64,000 nucleotides of DNA. Source: Aeromonas veronii bv. veronii (GTDB lineage Bacteria; Pseudomonadota; Gammaproteobacteria; Enterobacterales; Aeromonadaceae). Under the pieces are notes generated by a model. It was given only the letters and a program-made list of their open reading frames with translations. It did not search any database and had not been told where the DNA came from. The translations under genes and the position numbers were made by a program. Positions 19,846 to 28,375 of the stretch are shown piece by piece (position 1 is the stretch's first letter; each line of letters begins with the position of its first letter). Where the stretch lies: the NCBI RefSeq assembly GCF_000820225.1, contig NZ_CDDK01000007.1:62001-126000 (forward strand). The letters run 5' to 3'.

Positions 19846-20424
19846 ATGTCTGCCAAACAACCCACTCGCAAGCCTACTGGCAAGCGCAAAGAATCTGATG
19901 TCAGTGCTCAGGAAGGCCGTGAGCGTAAACGGGCTGCCAAGCGCAAGGGCCTGAAGGCTGGTTCTCGTCAGCAAGTTGAACAGCCGAAGAACAAGTCTGG
20001 CAACAGCCAGTCCAAAGATCCGCGTATCGGTTCCCGCAAGCCGGTAGTTCTGGTGGTGGATGACAAACAGAAGAAGCCGGCAGCACCCAAGGCGGTGAAA
20101 GAGAAGAAGCTGGTGATGACGCCCGAGCAGGAGCTGGCTTCCATCGAAAACGATGACCGCTTGAATGATCTGCTGGATCGTCTTGATGCCGGCGAAACCC
20201 TGGAAGCGGCCGAGCAGGCCTGGGTTGATCAGCGTGTCGACCGTTATCAGGAGCTGATGGATGAGCTGGGCATCATCGACAACGACGATGATGAGCTGCC
20301 GTTTGATGATGGCGATGACGCCGAGTTCGACGAGCAGAAACCGGCCTCCGAAGAGGAGTTGTGGGACCGTTTCAACCAGGTCGATTTCAAGCCGGAACCC
20401 AAGCCTGAGCCGAAGAAAAAGTGA
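19846..20424 (+). CDS. yihI: Der GTPase-activating protein YihI
   Basis: 192 residues. The very basic N-terminal half (TRKPTGKRKESD, ERKRAAKRKGLKAG) and acidic C-terminal half are typical of YihI, which stimulates the GTPase Der and so tunes 50S assembly. A conserved core is LNDLLDRLDAGETLEAAEQ. GGAG precedes the ATG. The stop overlaps the next ATG by one base (TGATG), so it is coupled to the DUF2489 gene. The neighbourhood (engB, hemN) is as in E. coli. Confidence 0.92.
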   Translation: MSAKQPTRKPTGKRKESDVSAQEGRERKRAAKRKGLKAGSRQQVEQPKNKSGNSQSKDPRIGSRKPVVLVVDDKQKKPAAPKAVKEKKLVMTPEQELASIENDDRLNDLLDRLDAGETLEAAEQAWVDQRVDRYQELMDELGIIDNDDDELPFDDGDDAEFDEQKPASEEELWDRFNQVDFKPEPKPEPKKK

Positions 20425-20876
20425 TGAGTGGATGGATGCTGGCCGCCCTGTTGGGCGGCCTGATTTTGTCAGGATTGGCCATCTATGCAGGCATGCTGCT
20501 GGCCAGGCTGAGACGACAGCAAGCGATGCAGTGGCAGGCGATTACCGCTCGCAATGAGCGAATTCTGGAGAGCGTACGGGTCATTGCCCATGCGGTGCAG
20601 GAGGGGCAGTGCGATTACTCCGAAGGCGCCATTCGGCTGACCAATCTGCTGGATGCGTTGCAGATCAAGGGGGGGCGAGCGTTCGTTGCCGAGTTCCCGG
20701 GTCTGTACGGGCTGTATGAGAAGGTGAAAGATATGCCGACTCATGAGGCCAGACGCGCCCTCAAGCGCAATGAAGTGATGAAGATGGATCTCGAACGCAG
20801 CGGCTACGAGGCCGAGCTGGAGGCTCAGATCCTCAAGGATGTGGCCCAGCTGAAGGATTTTCAGTTAGGTCGGTGA
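20424..20876 (+). CDS. DUF2489 family membrane-anchored protein
   Basis: 150 residues from ATG at 20424 (a GTG three bases earlier is also in frame). One N-terminal membrane segment (WMLAALLGGLILSGLAIYAG) is followed by a cytoplasmic helical domain with CDYSEGAIRLTNLLDAL and a charged C-terminus. This is the DUF2489 pattern, with unknown function. It lies between yihI and hemN in many gammaproteobacteria and overlaps yihI by one base, so it should be co-translated. Confidence 0.85.
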   Translation: MSGWMLAALLGGLILSGLAIYAGMLLARLRRQQAMQWQAITARNERILESVRVIAHAVQEGQCDYSEGAIRLTNLLDALQIKGGRAFVAEFPGLYGLYEKVKDMPTHEARRALKRNEVMKMDLERSGYEAELEAQILKDVAQLKDFQLGR

Positions 20877-20907
20877 GCCAACAATAACAACAAGAGAGGA
20901 AGCGAGC

Positions 20908-22281
20908 GTGCAAGCAGAACAGATTGTGTGGGATCAGGCCCTGATCGAAAAATATAACTACAGTGGCCCGCGATACACCTCTTATCCCACTGCGCTGGAG
21001 TTCAACGAGAGCTTCGGCTATCCGGATTTTGTCCGCGCTGCCGGCCAGTATCCCGAGCGCAATCTGTCGCTCTACGTGCATATCCCTTTCTGTCACAAGC
21101 TCTGCTACTACTGCGGCTGCAACAAGGTCATTACCCGCCATCAGCACAAGGCTGACGAGTATCTCGACTACCTGGAGCAGGAGATCAAGGCGCAAGCCCC
21201 GCTCTTCAAGCACCGTATGGTCACCCAGTTGCACTGGGGTGGCGGTACACCCACCTATCTGGATGAAGCACAAACGCGCCGTCTGATGGCCATGCTGCGT
21301 GAGCACTTCCATTTCGCCGAAGAGGGGGAGTTCAGCATCGAGGTCGATCCGCGCGAGATTGCCATTACCATGCTGGATGTGCTGCGAGACGTCGGCTTCA
21401 ACCGCATCAGCCTTGGGGTGCAGGACTTCAACAAGGATGTGCAGGTTGCGGTCAACCGCGAGCAGGACAACGACTTTATTAAAGCCATGTTGGAACGGGC
21501 CCGTGAACTAGGCTTCCGCTCGACCAACCTCGACCTTATCTATGGCCTGCCGCATCAGGATCGTGCCAGTTTCCACCATACGCTGGAAGAGGTGCTCAAG
21601 ACGGATCCAGCGCGCCTTTCCATCTTCAACTATGCCCATCTGCCGAGTCGCTTTGCCGCCCAGCGCAAGTTGAAAGAGGTGGATATGCCTGCGCCGCAGG
21701 AGAAACTGGCCATGCTGCAGGACACCATAGCCTTCCTCACCGGTCAGGGTTACCAGTTCATCGGCATGGACCATTTTGCCAAACCAGATGACGAACTGGC
21801 AGTGGCGCAGCGCGAGGGCAAGCTGCACCGCAACTTCCAGGGCTATACCACTCAAGGTGATTGCGATCTGCTGGGGCTGGGGGTCTCCTCCATCAGCATG
21901 ATCGGTGATGCCTACTCCCAGAACCAGAAAGAGCTCAAGACCTATTACGCACAGGTTGCAGAGCTGGGTCATGCCCAGTGGAAAGGCTGCTCGCTCAATC
22001 AGGATGACCTGATCCGCCGTGAGGTGATCAAGCGGCTCATCTGTGATTTCCGTCTGAACTTTGCCGCTGTCGAACAGGCGCACGGGCTCAATTTCAGAGA
22101 GTATTTTGCCGACGATCTCAAGCTGCTGCAGACCTTCATCAACGATGGATTGGTGCGTATGACGGAGGATGGTCTGGAGGTCTCCTCCACGGGGCAGCTG
22201 CTGATCCGCAATATCTGCATGTGCTTCGATGTCTATCTGCGCAACAAGGCGCGCCAGCAGCAGTTCTCTCGCGTGATATAA
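20908..22281 (+). CDS. hemN: Oxygen-independent coproporphyrinogen III oxidase HemN
   Basis: 457 residues, a radical SAM enzyme. The cluster motif is PFCHKLCYYCGC (CX3CX2CXC), preceded by the conserved N-terminal YNYSGPRYTSYPTA. LHWGGGTPTYL binds SAM, and the C-terminal HemN domain has FQGYTTQGDCDLLG. It converts coproporphyrinogen III to protoporphyrinogen IX without oxygen, complementing hemF. The start is GTG at 20908 after AGAGGAAG. It ends the yihI-DUF2489-hemN group and is followed by a strong palindrome. Confidence 0.96.
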   Translation: MQAEQIVWDQALIEKYNYSGPRYTSYPTALEFNESFGYPDFVRAAGQYPERNLSLYVHIPFCHKLCYYCGCNKVITRHQHKADEYLDYLEQEIKAQAPLFKHRMVTQLHWGGGTPTYLDEAQTRRLMAMLREHFHFAEEGEFSIEVDPREIAITMLDVLRDVGFNRISLGVQDFNKDVQVAVNREQDNDFIKAMLERARELGFRSTNLDLIYGLPHQDRASFHHTLEEVLKTDPARLSIFNYAHLPSRFAAQRKLKEVDMPAPQEKLAMLQDTIAFLTGQGYQFIGMDHFAKPDDELAVAQREGKLHRNFQGYTTQGDCDLLGLGVSSISMIGDAYSQNQKELKTYYAQVAELGHAQWKGCSLNQDDLIRREVIKRLICDFRLNFAAVEQAHGLNFREYFADDLKLLQTFINDGLVRMTEDGLEVSSTGQLLIRNICMCFDVYLRNKARQQQFSRVI

Positions 22282-22304
22282 GCTTGTTTGCCGATTAGAA
22301 AACA

Positions 22305-22333
22305 GAGAAGGGCGCCATCGTGGCGCCCTTCTC
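22305..22333 (+). terminator. Palindromic hairpin after hemN
   Basis: GAGAAGGGCGCCA, loop TCG and TGGCGCCCTTCTC pair perfectly over 13 bp. There is no immediate T run, so it may work through stem strength, on either strand. Confidence 0.55.
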
Positions 22334-22436
22334 ATCTGTATTTTTGCTTAAGCAGCGGGTCGGGAAGGTTCTGGTAAGATGTCTCTGCGCTGAGGCAAGC
22401 AATTGGGAATCAAGCAATGGTCGCGGTGAAACGCAG

Positions 22437-22723
22437 ATAAAAAGATGGGGGCGACTTGCGTCGCCCCCGGTAGTCGTATCGCTCAGATCCTTGAACGAAG
22501 TTGCTCCCTGCAATCCCTGACTGTTTACCTCTTCCTTTAGGTTTCCCCTTCCCAATCCTTTGGGGTGTCCTTTAGCCATCTTGGCCTGACGAGTCATCCT
22601 GTCCCGTCGCACTTTCTCCGTCCTGGGAGGTGTCCTTTACCACATCCTGTGGTGAGTCCATTTGCCCAACCCTGGCAGCCAGTCTTCCTGACCGACTTCA
22701 TTGCGTCCGTGCATGAGTAACTA
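22437..22723 (-). ncRNA. csrB: CsrB-family regulatory RNA
   Basis: About 287 nt with 17 GGA motifs by my count on the minus strand, including CCACA-GGA-TGTGG with GGA in the loop. The segment TAAAGGACACCTCC followed by CAGGACGGAGAA, and the phrase CAGGGAGCAAC, are near copies of parts of E. coli CsrB. The terminator is GGGGGCGAC-GCAA-GTCGCCCCC then ATCTTTTT (22437-22468). The promoter is probably TTGTAG, 16 bases, TATAGT (22730-22735), so the 5' end near 22723 is approximate. It is convergent with hemN. Its likely role is CsrA sequestration. Confidence 0.88.
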
Positions 22724-22905
22724 TAAGGATTTTCTAACCGGCTACAACGCCAGATTGGAAAACGTTTTTGTCATTAGCTGTTTCGAAAGTGACGAGTTTC
22801 GATTTATTCATTTATAAACAGCTAGTTAAGTATGTCGTCTTCATGTTTTAAGATCTTATCTTCCGATTATCTCGGGGATCTTTTCGGCTGTTGGCTTACA
22901 TATGG

Positions 22906-22923
22906 AATGGCAGATCTCTTACG
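22906..22923 (-). promoter_or_regulatory. UvrY/VarA-type site upstream of csrB-like RNA
   Basis: The minus strand reads CGTAAGAGATCTGCCATT, 16 of 18 bases identical to the motif at 19104-19121 upstream of the other Csr RNA. It lies about 190 bases upstream of the predicted start, in the same orientation. Confidence 0.65.
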
Positions 22924-23019
22924 CGATGTTTTGGTTGCTTCAGAAACAGATTTTGCAGTCTGATGATGGTCATTCGGGGTGAGTTGGCGAGGCACACAAA
23001 GAGCGGTTGAATGGAGAAA

Positions 23020-23388
23020 TTATGAGCGCTGGTTGAGTCGCTCATAGATGGTCTGGCGCTCTTCCGGGGTGAGCGAAGAGAAGTAGTGGGTAAAGAGGCG
23101 CAGCAACAGGGACTTGTTCATGCCGTCTTGCTGGGTCAGGTTACCCAGCTCGTCGATGGCCACCGTGCTCATGGAGAAGGTGGCTTTTTTGTAGCTGGGC
23201 TTCAGGTGCTCACCACTCTCGATAAAGGCCAGCGCCGACAAGGCTTCATCACGATGCAGGCCCAGTTCAAGGCTGACCACCTTGGGTTTGCCCTTGGCGT
23301 AGAACTCCGCATCTTCGATAAATTCGTCGACGGTGAACTTCTTCTGGTGATGCAGCTGGTGCTTTTTCTTCAGATCGGCCAGACCCAT
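23020..23388 (-). CDS. Putative ribbon-helix-helix partner of ParA
   Basis: 122 residues from ATG at 23388, one base after the parA stop, so it is coupled to it. The N-terminal part is basic (ADLKKKHQLHHQKKFT). Residues about 79-115 look like a strand-helix-helix DNA-binding fold: KKATFSMST, then AIDELGNLTQQDG, then NKSLLLRLFTHYFSS. Small ParA ATPases of type Ib commonly use such RHH proteins (ParG, omega) as centromere binder and repressor. I cannot name the family. No parS repeats were recognised. Confidence 0.6.
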   Translation of the reverse strand: MGLADLKKKHQLHHQKKFTVDEFIEDAEFYAKGKPKVVSLELGLHRDEALSALAFIESGEHLKPSYKKATFSMSTVAIDELGNLTQQDGMNKSLLLRLFTHYFSSLTPEERQTIYERLNQRS

Positions 23389-23389
23389 C

Positions 23390-24037
23390 TCACACCCCCA
23401 CTTGCAGGAACTCTTTGGCGATGGCCCGGATCTCTTCGGCGGATTTGCCATCCGGCTCGATCTCCATCACCGACAGTCCCTTCTCTTCGCTGTCGTCATA
23501 GACGTTGCGACCATAGGTGATGGCGTTCAGGACGTCGACACCGAACGAGGAGCAAACCTCTTTCGCTTCCAGAATGCGTTTTACCTGATTGGGCAGAGCG
23601 GGGCACTGGGTCAGCACTACGGCTGCATTGAGGGTCGGATTGACCATCTTGCAGGTAGTGATGAGATCTTCCATGTGGGGTAGGGTCTTGAGGTCGCGGC
23701 GTTTCGGGCGCAAGGGGATCAGGGCGTGGGTGGCGACAGCCATGGTGGAGCGCAGTGCCCGGTTGTCTTGCCCGCCGCAATCGACGATGACGTAGTCGTA
23801 GCGGTTTTTCAGGCTGAGCAGGTCGTTGCGAATATTGCCATAGAGCTGCACGCAGTTGATTTGTGGCAGCTCCGGGTTGTCATTGCGCTCCTGAATCCAG
23901 TCAGAGGTGGTGCGCTGCGGGTCGCAGTCGACTAGTAACACCTCCCCCTGAAATTGGGATCTGAGGTAGACCGCCAGATTTTGTGCCAGGCAGCTCTTGC
24001 CACTCCCCCCCTTCTCTCCACCGACCAACAAGATCAT
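23390..24037 (-). CDS. Small ParA-family ATPase
   Basis: 215 residues with the deviant Walker A GGEKGGSGKS at residues 7-16, Walker A' region DCDPQRTTSDW and Walker B-like YVIVDCGGQD. There is no N-terminal helix-turn-helix extension, so it is of the short (type Ib/MinD-like) class. Such ATPases position plasmids, chromosomes or protein clusters on the nucleoid. It is followed at once by a probable RHH gene. Its promoter is TTGTGA, 16 bases, TATACT (24073-24100, minus strand). No replication or mobile genes are near, so the cargo is unknown. Confidence 0.85.
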   Translation of the reverse strand: MILLVGGEKGGSGKSCLAQNLAVYLRSQFQGEVLLVDCDPQRTTSDWIQERNDNPELPQINCVQLYGNIRNDLLSLKNRYDYVIVDCGGQDNRALRSTMAVATHALIPLRPKRRDLKTLPHMEDLITTCKMVNPTLNAAVVLTQCPALPNQVKRILEAKEVCSSFGVDVLNAITYGRNVYDDSEEKGLSVMEIEPDGKSAEEIRAIAKEFLQVGV

Positions 24038-24102
24038 GACGTTCCCCTATCCATGAGAAAACCGCTGATTTCAGTATAGGAGGGGCCTGTCTCATCACAA
24101 GG

Positions 24103-24125
24103 CGAGAGGAGTGATGCTCCTCTCG
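24103..24125 (-). terminator. Hairpin after the small secreted-protein gene
   Basis: CGAGAGGAG and CTCCTCTCG enclose a five-base loop. It lies 9 bases after the 58-residue gene's stop and ahead of the parA promoter. A T-rich stretch is present only on the plus strand, so terminator function is uncertain. Confidence 0.5.
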
Positions 24126-24134
24126 TTGTTTCGA

Positions 24135-24311
24135 CTAGTAATGAACGCTGCCTCCCTGCCAGCGGCAGACATAGTCAGGCACCAGCATCTGGGGGGCCTT
24201 GTCGACATGGCATACCACCATGGGCATGGCAGGGGCTCCTTCAGCCTGACTGAGGGTGGGGAGCGCAGAGAGCAGCAAAGTCGCGAGCAACAGCATGGGT
24301 TTCATTTTCAT
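24135..24311 (-). CDS. Small secreted protein, 58 residues
   Basis: The ATG at 24311 has an excellent AAGGAG six bases upstream, and a longer reading frame upstream is not needed. The product has a typical signal peptide (MLLLATLLLSALPTLSQA) leaving a mature peptide of about 38 residues with two cysteines (VVCHVDK, DYVCRWQGG) that could form a disulfide. I do not recognise the family and give no function. It is a single-gene unit, upstream of parA on the same strand and separated by a hairpin. Confidence 0.7.
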   Translation of the reverse strand: MKMKPMLLLATLLLSALPTLSQAEGAPAMPMVVCHVDKAPQMLVPDYVCRWQGGSVHY

Positions 24312-25058
24312 AACAACTCCTTGGTAGTGCCATTCCTGTGTGATCTGGATCACTTTCTGAGTTAAGTCGAGGTTGGCGCCAGCGCAAGGTGAGACGAATA
24401 AATTCAATTAATGAAAAAAGTATCAAAAGGCGTTGTGGTGACCGACGAGGATGGCTGCCCACCTTGATGCGGACTTTGTGCATATTAAGTTGAACTGCAC
24501 AAAGAGGTGATGACTTATGAGGCCGAGCCTGATGGGGTTGGCATCAATGCCATGATCTGGAACAAGAAAAGATTTATGCAGTGAATGTGGTAGATGTGAG
24601 TATTTATTTCTCCCGCGTTCCTCCCGTCACGGCGATGTATTCAATACCTAGGGAGTAATATTCAAATTTTATTTGTAAAGTTATTTATATTAATGATTTT
24701 TAACAGTTTTTGTTATTTTCATTTAATCACTCCAGTGAGCTGGCATGAATAAAAAATGAATCAATCTGAAATATAGCAGGGTGGTTTTGCATGGTTATTC
24801 GGTTTGCCTTGTGTGGAAAATGCGCAATTTGCTACCGGGGTCATAGATTGGATGGTGAATATATTCAGTTCTGAGTGAATGTGATCAATGTCTAAGTTTG
24901 TCGTGATTCGCAGGGCTAACCTCGGTCTCGAAAGGCAAGGGCAGGATAGAACATAAGCCGATTACCCTACATAAAGAATATCCCGCCTTAGCCACGAGCA
25001 TGAATAGAAGGAATCTATTCAATCACTCGCAGGGACCACTGCTAGACGGAATATAATC
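24312..25058. other. Long intergenic region upstream of arcA
   Basis: About 750 bases, AT-rich in the middle (24640-24780). No supported gene. A possible FNR/ANR box is at 24875-24888 and a near-ArgR palindrome TGAATATATTCA near 24856. Promoter elements for the arc genes presumably lie in the last 200 bases. Confidence 0.5.
24875..24888 (+). promoter_or_regulatory. Possible FNR/ANR box upstream of arcA
   Basis: GTGAATGTGATCAA matches TTGAT-N4-ATCAA at 8 of the 10 fixed positions; the right half is perfect. Arginine deiminase genes are commonly induced without oxygen by this family, so the place makes sense. It lies 170 bases from the start codon, rather far. Confidence 0.4.
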
Positions 25059-26268
25059 ATGAGCAAATTTTATGTAGGTTCTGAAGTTGGCCAATTGCGC
25101 CGTGTCATGTTGCACCGCCCCAACCTCAGTCTGAAGCGTCTGACTCCTTCCAACTGCCAGGATCTGCTGTTCGATGACGTCCTGTCTGTTGAACGTGCCG
25201 GTCAGGAGCACGACAAATTCGCTCAGGTACTGCGCGATCAGAATGTCGAAGTTTTCCTGCTGACCAATCTGCTGGCGGAAACACTTGATGTGCCGGAAGC
25301 CAAAACCTGGCTGCTGCAACACCAGGTCTCCGACTACCGCCTCGGCTCTTCTTTTGCCAACGACGTGCGCTGCTTCCTGGCTGACATGCCGCACCGTGAA
25401 CTGGCCCGGCGGCCTGACCTACTCCGAGATGCCCTACAGCGGCGTCAACATGGTAGTGGGAATGCACGCTCCGACCGATTTCATCATCGAGCCGCTGCCC
25501 AACCACCTCTTTACCCGTGACACCTCCTGCTGGGTTTACGGTGGCGTTTCCATCAACCCGATGGCCAAGCCGGCCCGTCGCCGCGAGACCAACCATGTGA
25601 AGGCTATCTACCGCTGGCACCCGATGTTTGCCGGTCAGGACTTCATCAAGTACTTCGGTGACGAGGTGCGTGACTACGACAACTCCACCATCGAGGGTGG
25701 CGACGTACTGGTGATCGGCCGTGGCGCCGTGCTGATCGGTATGTCCGAGCGCACCACCCCGCAAGGTGTCGAGCACCTGGCTCGCAGCCTGTTCAAACAT
25801 GGTCAGGCCAAGCAGGTCATCGCCATGGAGCTGCCGAAACACCGCAGTTGCATGCACCTGGATACCGTCATGACTCACATGGACATCGACACCTTCTCCG
25901 TCTATCCGGAAGTGATCCGCAAGGATGTGCAGTGCTGGAGCCTGACTCCGGGCGGCGCCACCGGCATGAACATCAAGGAAGAGGGTTACTTCGTCACCGC
26001 TATCGAGAAAGCACTGGGCGTGGATCAGCTGAAGATCATCACCACTGGCGGTGACAGCTTCGAAGCCGAACGCGAGCAGTGGAACGACGCCAACAACGTG
26101 CTGACCGTACGTCCCGGCGTGGTGGTGGGTTACGAGCGCAATACCTACACCAATGAGAAATATGACAAAGCCGGTATCACAGTTCTCTCCATCCCGGGTG
26201 ATGAACTGGGCCGCGGCCGCGGCGGAGCCCGCTGCATGAGCTGCCCGATGGAACGCGACAGCATCTGA
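25059..26268 (+). pseudogene. arcA: Arginine deiminase gene, frameshifted
   Basis: The first frame (from ATG at 25059) encodes an intact ArcA N-terminus up to [10 protein letters not shown] near 25410, then runs out of family similarity and stops at 25520. The second frame resumes as [20 protein letters not shown] from about 25410 and continues to the normal end, with the motifs [10 protein letters not shown], the guanidino-binding region and the C-terminal [11 protein letters not shown] holding the catalytic Cys. The join lacks a few residues, and the total length is 11 bases short of a usual 406-codon gene, so a deletion of about 11 bases is likely. Unless this is an assembly error the enzyme (arginine to citrulline and ammonia) is not made. 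Confidence 0.85.
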
Positions 26269-26330
26269 TGAGACGGCGTGGCGCCGGCAGAAGCTGGCGC
26301 CACACAGAACCAAACTCGAGATTAACCACT

Positions 26331-27257
26331 ATGAAAAAACCAACTGTCGTCGTCGCTCTGGGTGGCAATGCACTGCTCCGTCGTGGTGAGCCACTGGAAG
26401 CGGATATCCAGCGCAAGAATATCGCAACTGCCGCCAAGACCATCGCCCTGATCGCTCAGGAGTACAACGTGGTGCTGGTGCATGGCAACGGCCCGCAAGT
26501 CGGCCTGCTGGCCCTGCAAAACAGCGCCTACACCAAGGTATCCCCCTATCCGCTGGATGTGCTGGGTGCCGAGTCCCAGGGCATGATCGGCTACATGCTG
26601 ATCCAGGAGCTGAAAAACCTGATGCCGAGCCGCAACGTCACCGCGCTGCTGACTCAGGTGCAGGTCGATCCCAAGGATCCGGCGTTTGCCAATCCGACCA
26701 AATTTATCGGCCCCGTCTACGAAGAGGCTGAAGCCCGCACCCTGGCAGAAGAGAAGCACTGGGTGGTCAAGGCTGACGGCAAGTTCTTCCGCCGCGTAGT
26801 GCCGTCCCCGCTGCCCCAGCGCATCGTTGAAGGCGACGCCATCGAAACTCTGATTGCCCAGGGCCACCTCATCATCTGTACCGGTGGTGGCGGTATCCCG
26901 GTGACCTGGGATGGCCAGAGCCTGACCGGTATCGAAGCCGTCATCGACAAGGACATGTCTGCCGCCTACCTGGCCAAGCAGATCAAGGCCGACGCCCTGC
27001 TGATCCTGACCGATGCCGATGCCGTCTATCTGGATTGGGGCAAACCGACCCAGCGTCCGCTGCGAGTCACCAGCCCGGACGAGCTGGCCGGGGTCAAGTT
27101 CGACGCAGGTTCCATGGGGCCGAAAGTCGAAGCCTCTTGTGAATTTGTCAAAGCGACCGGCGGCATGGTCGGCATCGGCTCGCTGGAAGATGGCCTCGCC
27201 ATCCTCAAGGGTGAAGCCGGTACCAATATCGTCGCCACCCGTACCGTGAATGCGTAA
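26331..27257 (+). CDS. arcC: Carbamate kinase
   Basis: 308 residues of the amino acid kinase fold. Motifs are VVALGGNAL, VHGNGPQVG, the CTGGGGIPV loop, AVIDKDMSA and LTDADAVYL. The enzyme makes ATP from carbamoyl phosphate and ADP, the energy step of the arginine deiminase pathway. ATG at 26331 is the family start; an in-frame reading from 26268 has no support. It follows arcA by 62 bases and precedes arcB, giving the order arcA-arcC-arcB. No arcD antiporter gene is adjacent. Confidence 0.95.
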   Translation: MKKPTVVVALGGNALLRRGEPLEADIQRKNIATAAKTIALIAQEYNVVLVHGNGPQVGLLALQNSAYTKVSPYPLDVLGAESQGMIGYMLIQELKNLMPSRNVTALLTQVQVDPKDPAFANPTKFIGPVYEEAEARTLAEEKHWVVKADGKFFRRVVPSPLPQRIVEGDAIETLIAQGHLIICTGGGGIPVTWDGQSLTGIEAVIDKDMSAAYLAKQIKADALLILTDADAVYLDWGKPTQRPLRVTSPDELAGVKFDAGSMGPKVEASCEFVKATGGMVGIGSLEDGLAILKGEAGTNIVATRTVNA

Positions 27258-27358
27258 TTGAAATTCGGCCCTCCGGGGTCTGCACAAATCTGTACTGAAG
27301 AATGCGTAGTCAACACTACTGCCTAAATTGGTCTGAACAAATATAGAGAGAACTCATC

Positions 27359-28375
27359 ATGGCTTTTAATCTGCGTAACCGTAACTTCCTGAAACTGCTG
27401 GACTTCACCCCGCGCGAAATCCAATACATGATCGATCTGGCCATCGACCTGAAAAAAGCCAAATACGGTGGCTACGAGCGCAAGCATCTGGTCGGTAAAA
27501 ACATCGCCCTGATTTTCGAGAAGACCTCCACCCGTACCCGTTGTGCATTTGAAGTGGCAGCCTTCGACCAGGGCGCGCAAGTCTCCTACCTTGGCCCAAG
27601 CGGTTCCCAAATCGGTCACAAGGAGTCCATGAAGGACACCGCTCGTGTACTGGGCCGCATGTATGACGGTATCGAATACCGCGGCTACGGTCAGGAGATC
27701 GTGGAAGAGCTGGGTGCCTACGCCGGTGTCCCGGTCTGGAACGGCCTGACCAACGAATTCCACCCGACCCAGATCCTGGCCGACTTCATGACCATGCTGG
27801 AGCACGGCAAGGGCAAGCGTCTGGATCAAATCAAGTTCGCCTACCTGGGTGATGCCCGCAACAACATGGGTAACTCCCTGATGGTCGGCGCTGCCAAAAT
27901 GGGCATGGATATCCGCTTGGTTGCGCCGAAAGCCTTCTGGCCGGAAGAGGAGCTGGTTGCCAAGTGCCGCCTGATCGCCGAAGAGACCGGCGCACGCATC
28001 ACCCTGACCGAAGATGTGAAAGAGGGTGTGCTGGGCACTGACTTCCTCTACACCGACGTCTGGGTATCCATGGGTGAAGCGAAAGAAGCCTGGGATCAGC
28101 GCGTCAAACTGATGACCCCGTATCAGGTCAACATGGATGTCATCAACGCCACCAAGAACCCGGATGTGAAGTTCATGCACTGCCTGCCGGCGTTCCACAA
28201 CGATGAGACCACCATGGGCAAGGAAGTGGCTGACAAATATGGCATGAAAGGTCTGGAAGTGACCGAGGACGTGTTCGAATCCGAGCACAGCATCGTGTTC
28301 GACGAGGCCGAAAACCGGATGCACACCATCAAGGCAGTGATGGTTGCTACGCTGAGTGAAAAGATGGAGTTTTAG
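27359..28375 (+). CDS. arcB: Catabolic ornithine carbamoyltransferase
   Basis: 338 residues. The carbamoyl phosphate motif STRTRCAFE, the HPTQ signature and the ornithine-binding HCLPAFHN loop are all present. The place behind arcC points to the catabolic enzyme, which splits citrulline with phosphate into ornithine and carbamoyl phosphate; an anabolic role (ArgF) cannot be excluded from sequence alone. AGAGAG precedes the ATG. No clear terminator follows before the AT-rich speF segment. Confidence 0.93.
   Translation: MAFNLRNRNFLKLLDFTPREIQYMIDLAIDLKKAKYGGYERKHLVGKNIALIFEKTSTRTRCAFEVAAFDQGAQVSYLGPSGSQIGHKESMKDTARVLGRMYDGIEYRGYGQEIVEELGAYAGVPVWNGLTNEFHPTQILADFMTMLEHGKGKRLDQIKFAYLGDARNNMGNSLMVGAAKMGMDIRLVAPKAFWPEEELVAKCRLIAEETGARITLTEDVKEGVLGTDFLYTDVWVSMGEAKEAWDQRVKLMTPYQVNMDVINATKNPDVKFMHCLPAFHNDETTMGKEVADKYGMKGLEVTEDVFESEHSIVFDEAENRMHTIKAVMVATLSEKMEF

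Noticed and set aside
22295..22612. A 105-codon minus-strand frame (RTRQAKMAKGHPKGLG type product)
   Set aside because: It overlaps the CsrB-like RNA and the hemN hairpin; its sequence follows from the GGA repeats and terminator rather than from a protein.
24854..24869. Possible ArgR box (GGTGAATATATTCAGT) upstream of arcA
   Set aside because: The two half-sites are separated by two bases instead of the four expected, so it is not a standard ARG box.
25380..25430. Programmed frameshifting in arcA
   Set aside because: There is no slippery heptamer or downstream structure, and residues are missing at the join, so a deletion or sequence error fits better.
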